This document shows, piece by piece, positions 6,491-6,670 of a stretch of 6,670 nucleotides of DNA (position 1 is the first letter of the stretch; the number at the start of each line of letters is the position of its first letter). Below the pieces are notes generated by a model. It made no database searches and was not told where the DNA came from. It saw only the letters and a program-made list of their open reading frames with translations. The DNA comes from Candidatus Woesearchaeota archaeon (GTDB lineage Archaea; Nanobdellota; Nanobdellia; Woesearchaeales; ARS49), in assembly GCA_003694525.1 (NCBI GenBank), contig RFLK01000074.1:1-6670 (forward strand), given 5' to 3'. Position numbers and translations under genes: made by a program.

Positions 6491-6670
6491 CGTCGTGCTC
6501 AAGTAACAGTTTTCATAATACTTGGTTTGGTTATCTTGCTAATAGTTGGAGTTGTTTTGTATCTTAATTCAAGGCAGGCGCAAGAGCCTTATGCTGTCCA
6601 AAAAGGCCAGCTTCCAGAGCGCGCGCTCATAGTGAATCGCGTTGAGGGTTGTTTGCGCTCGGCAGCTCAA
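6488..6670 (+). CDS. Divergent paralogue of the prepilin-like protein (partial, 61 codons visible)
   Basis: The frame opens at ATG 6488 and runs off the window end. The N-terminus MRRAQVTVFIILG plus hydrophobic residues to LYL26 is the same prepilin-like or N-anchor type as in the 681-residue protein transcribed the other way. A gap-free alignment of residues 1-61 gives 17 identities by my count, including Q5, T7, F9, I10, I11, G13, L14, LYL at 24-26, P34, V52 and GCL at 54-56. The conserved Cys is residue 55 in both. Any cleavage would follow Ala4, giving mature Gln-Val-Thr-Val-Phe, again without Glu at +5. No other ATG, GTG or TTG lies in frame between the upstream stop (6458) and 6488, so this start is the only standard choice. 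Most of the protein is outside the window, so its length and domains are unknown. Confidence 0.85.
   Translation, partial: MRRAQVTVFIILGLVILLIVGVVLYLNSRQAQEPYAVQKGQLPERALIVNRVEGCLRSAAQ

Overview
The window looks like a piece of an archaeal genome, most likely from a DPANN-type lineage such as Woesearchaeota or Pacearchaeota. This is inferred from protein style and gene signals, not from any marker gene. The supporting signs are a four-base ATGA gene overlap, archaeal BRE/TATA-like promoter elements, heavy use of ATA (Ile) and AGA/AGG (Arg) codons, prepilin-like N-termini, and a very large secreted protein built from fibronectin-III/Ig-like and cysteine-rich modules. No RNA gene, CRISPR array, insertion sequence or metabolic gene was seen.

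Layout: almost all of the window (1-6352) is one minus-strand two-gene unit. The upstream gene (6352 to 4307) encodes a complete 681-residue membrane-anchored, pilin-like extracellular protein. It overlaps by ATGA the start of a giant secreted protein (4310 to beyond base 1). That frame stays open for 1436 codons to the window edge, so its C-terminus and stop lie outside. A 135-base intergenic region (6353-6487) separates this unit from a divergent plus-strand gene starting at 6488, of which only 61 codons are visible. The partial gene is a paralogue of the 681-residue protein: the two N-termini align without gaps and share a GCL motif with Cys at residue 55 in both.

The intergenic region holds a candidate promoter for each direction, a near-perfect inverted repeat (TTTAAAGACG-TGAG-CGTC-a-TTTAAA), and a three-codon start-stop mini-ORF just before the plus-strand start.

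Working picture (inference): a cell-surface locus. Two related prepilin-like or N-anchored proteins are expressed from a shared divergent control region, and one is translationally coupled to a giant Sec-exported protein. The N-terminal third of the giant protein is Ig/FN3-like, poor in cysteine and carries all its N-glycosylation sequons; the remaining two thirds carry 35 of its 40 cysteines. An adhesion, cell-contact or surface-coat role is plausible but not shown by the sequence.
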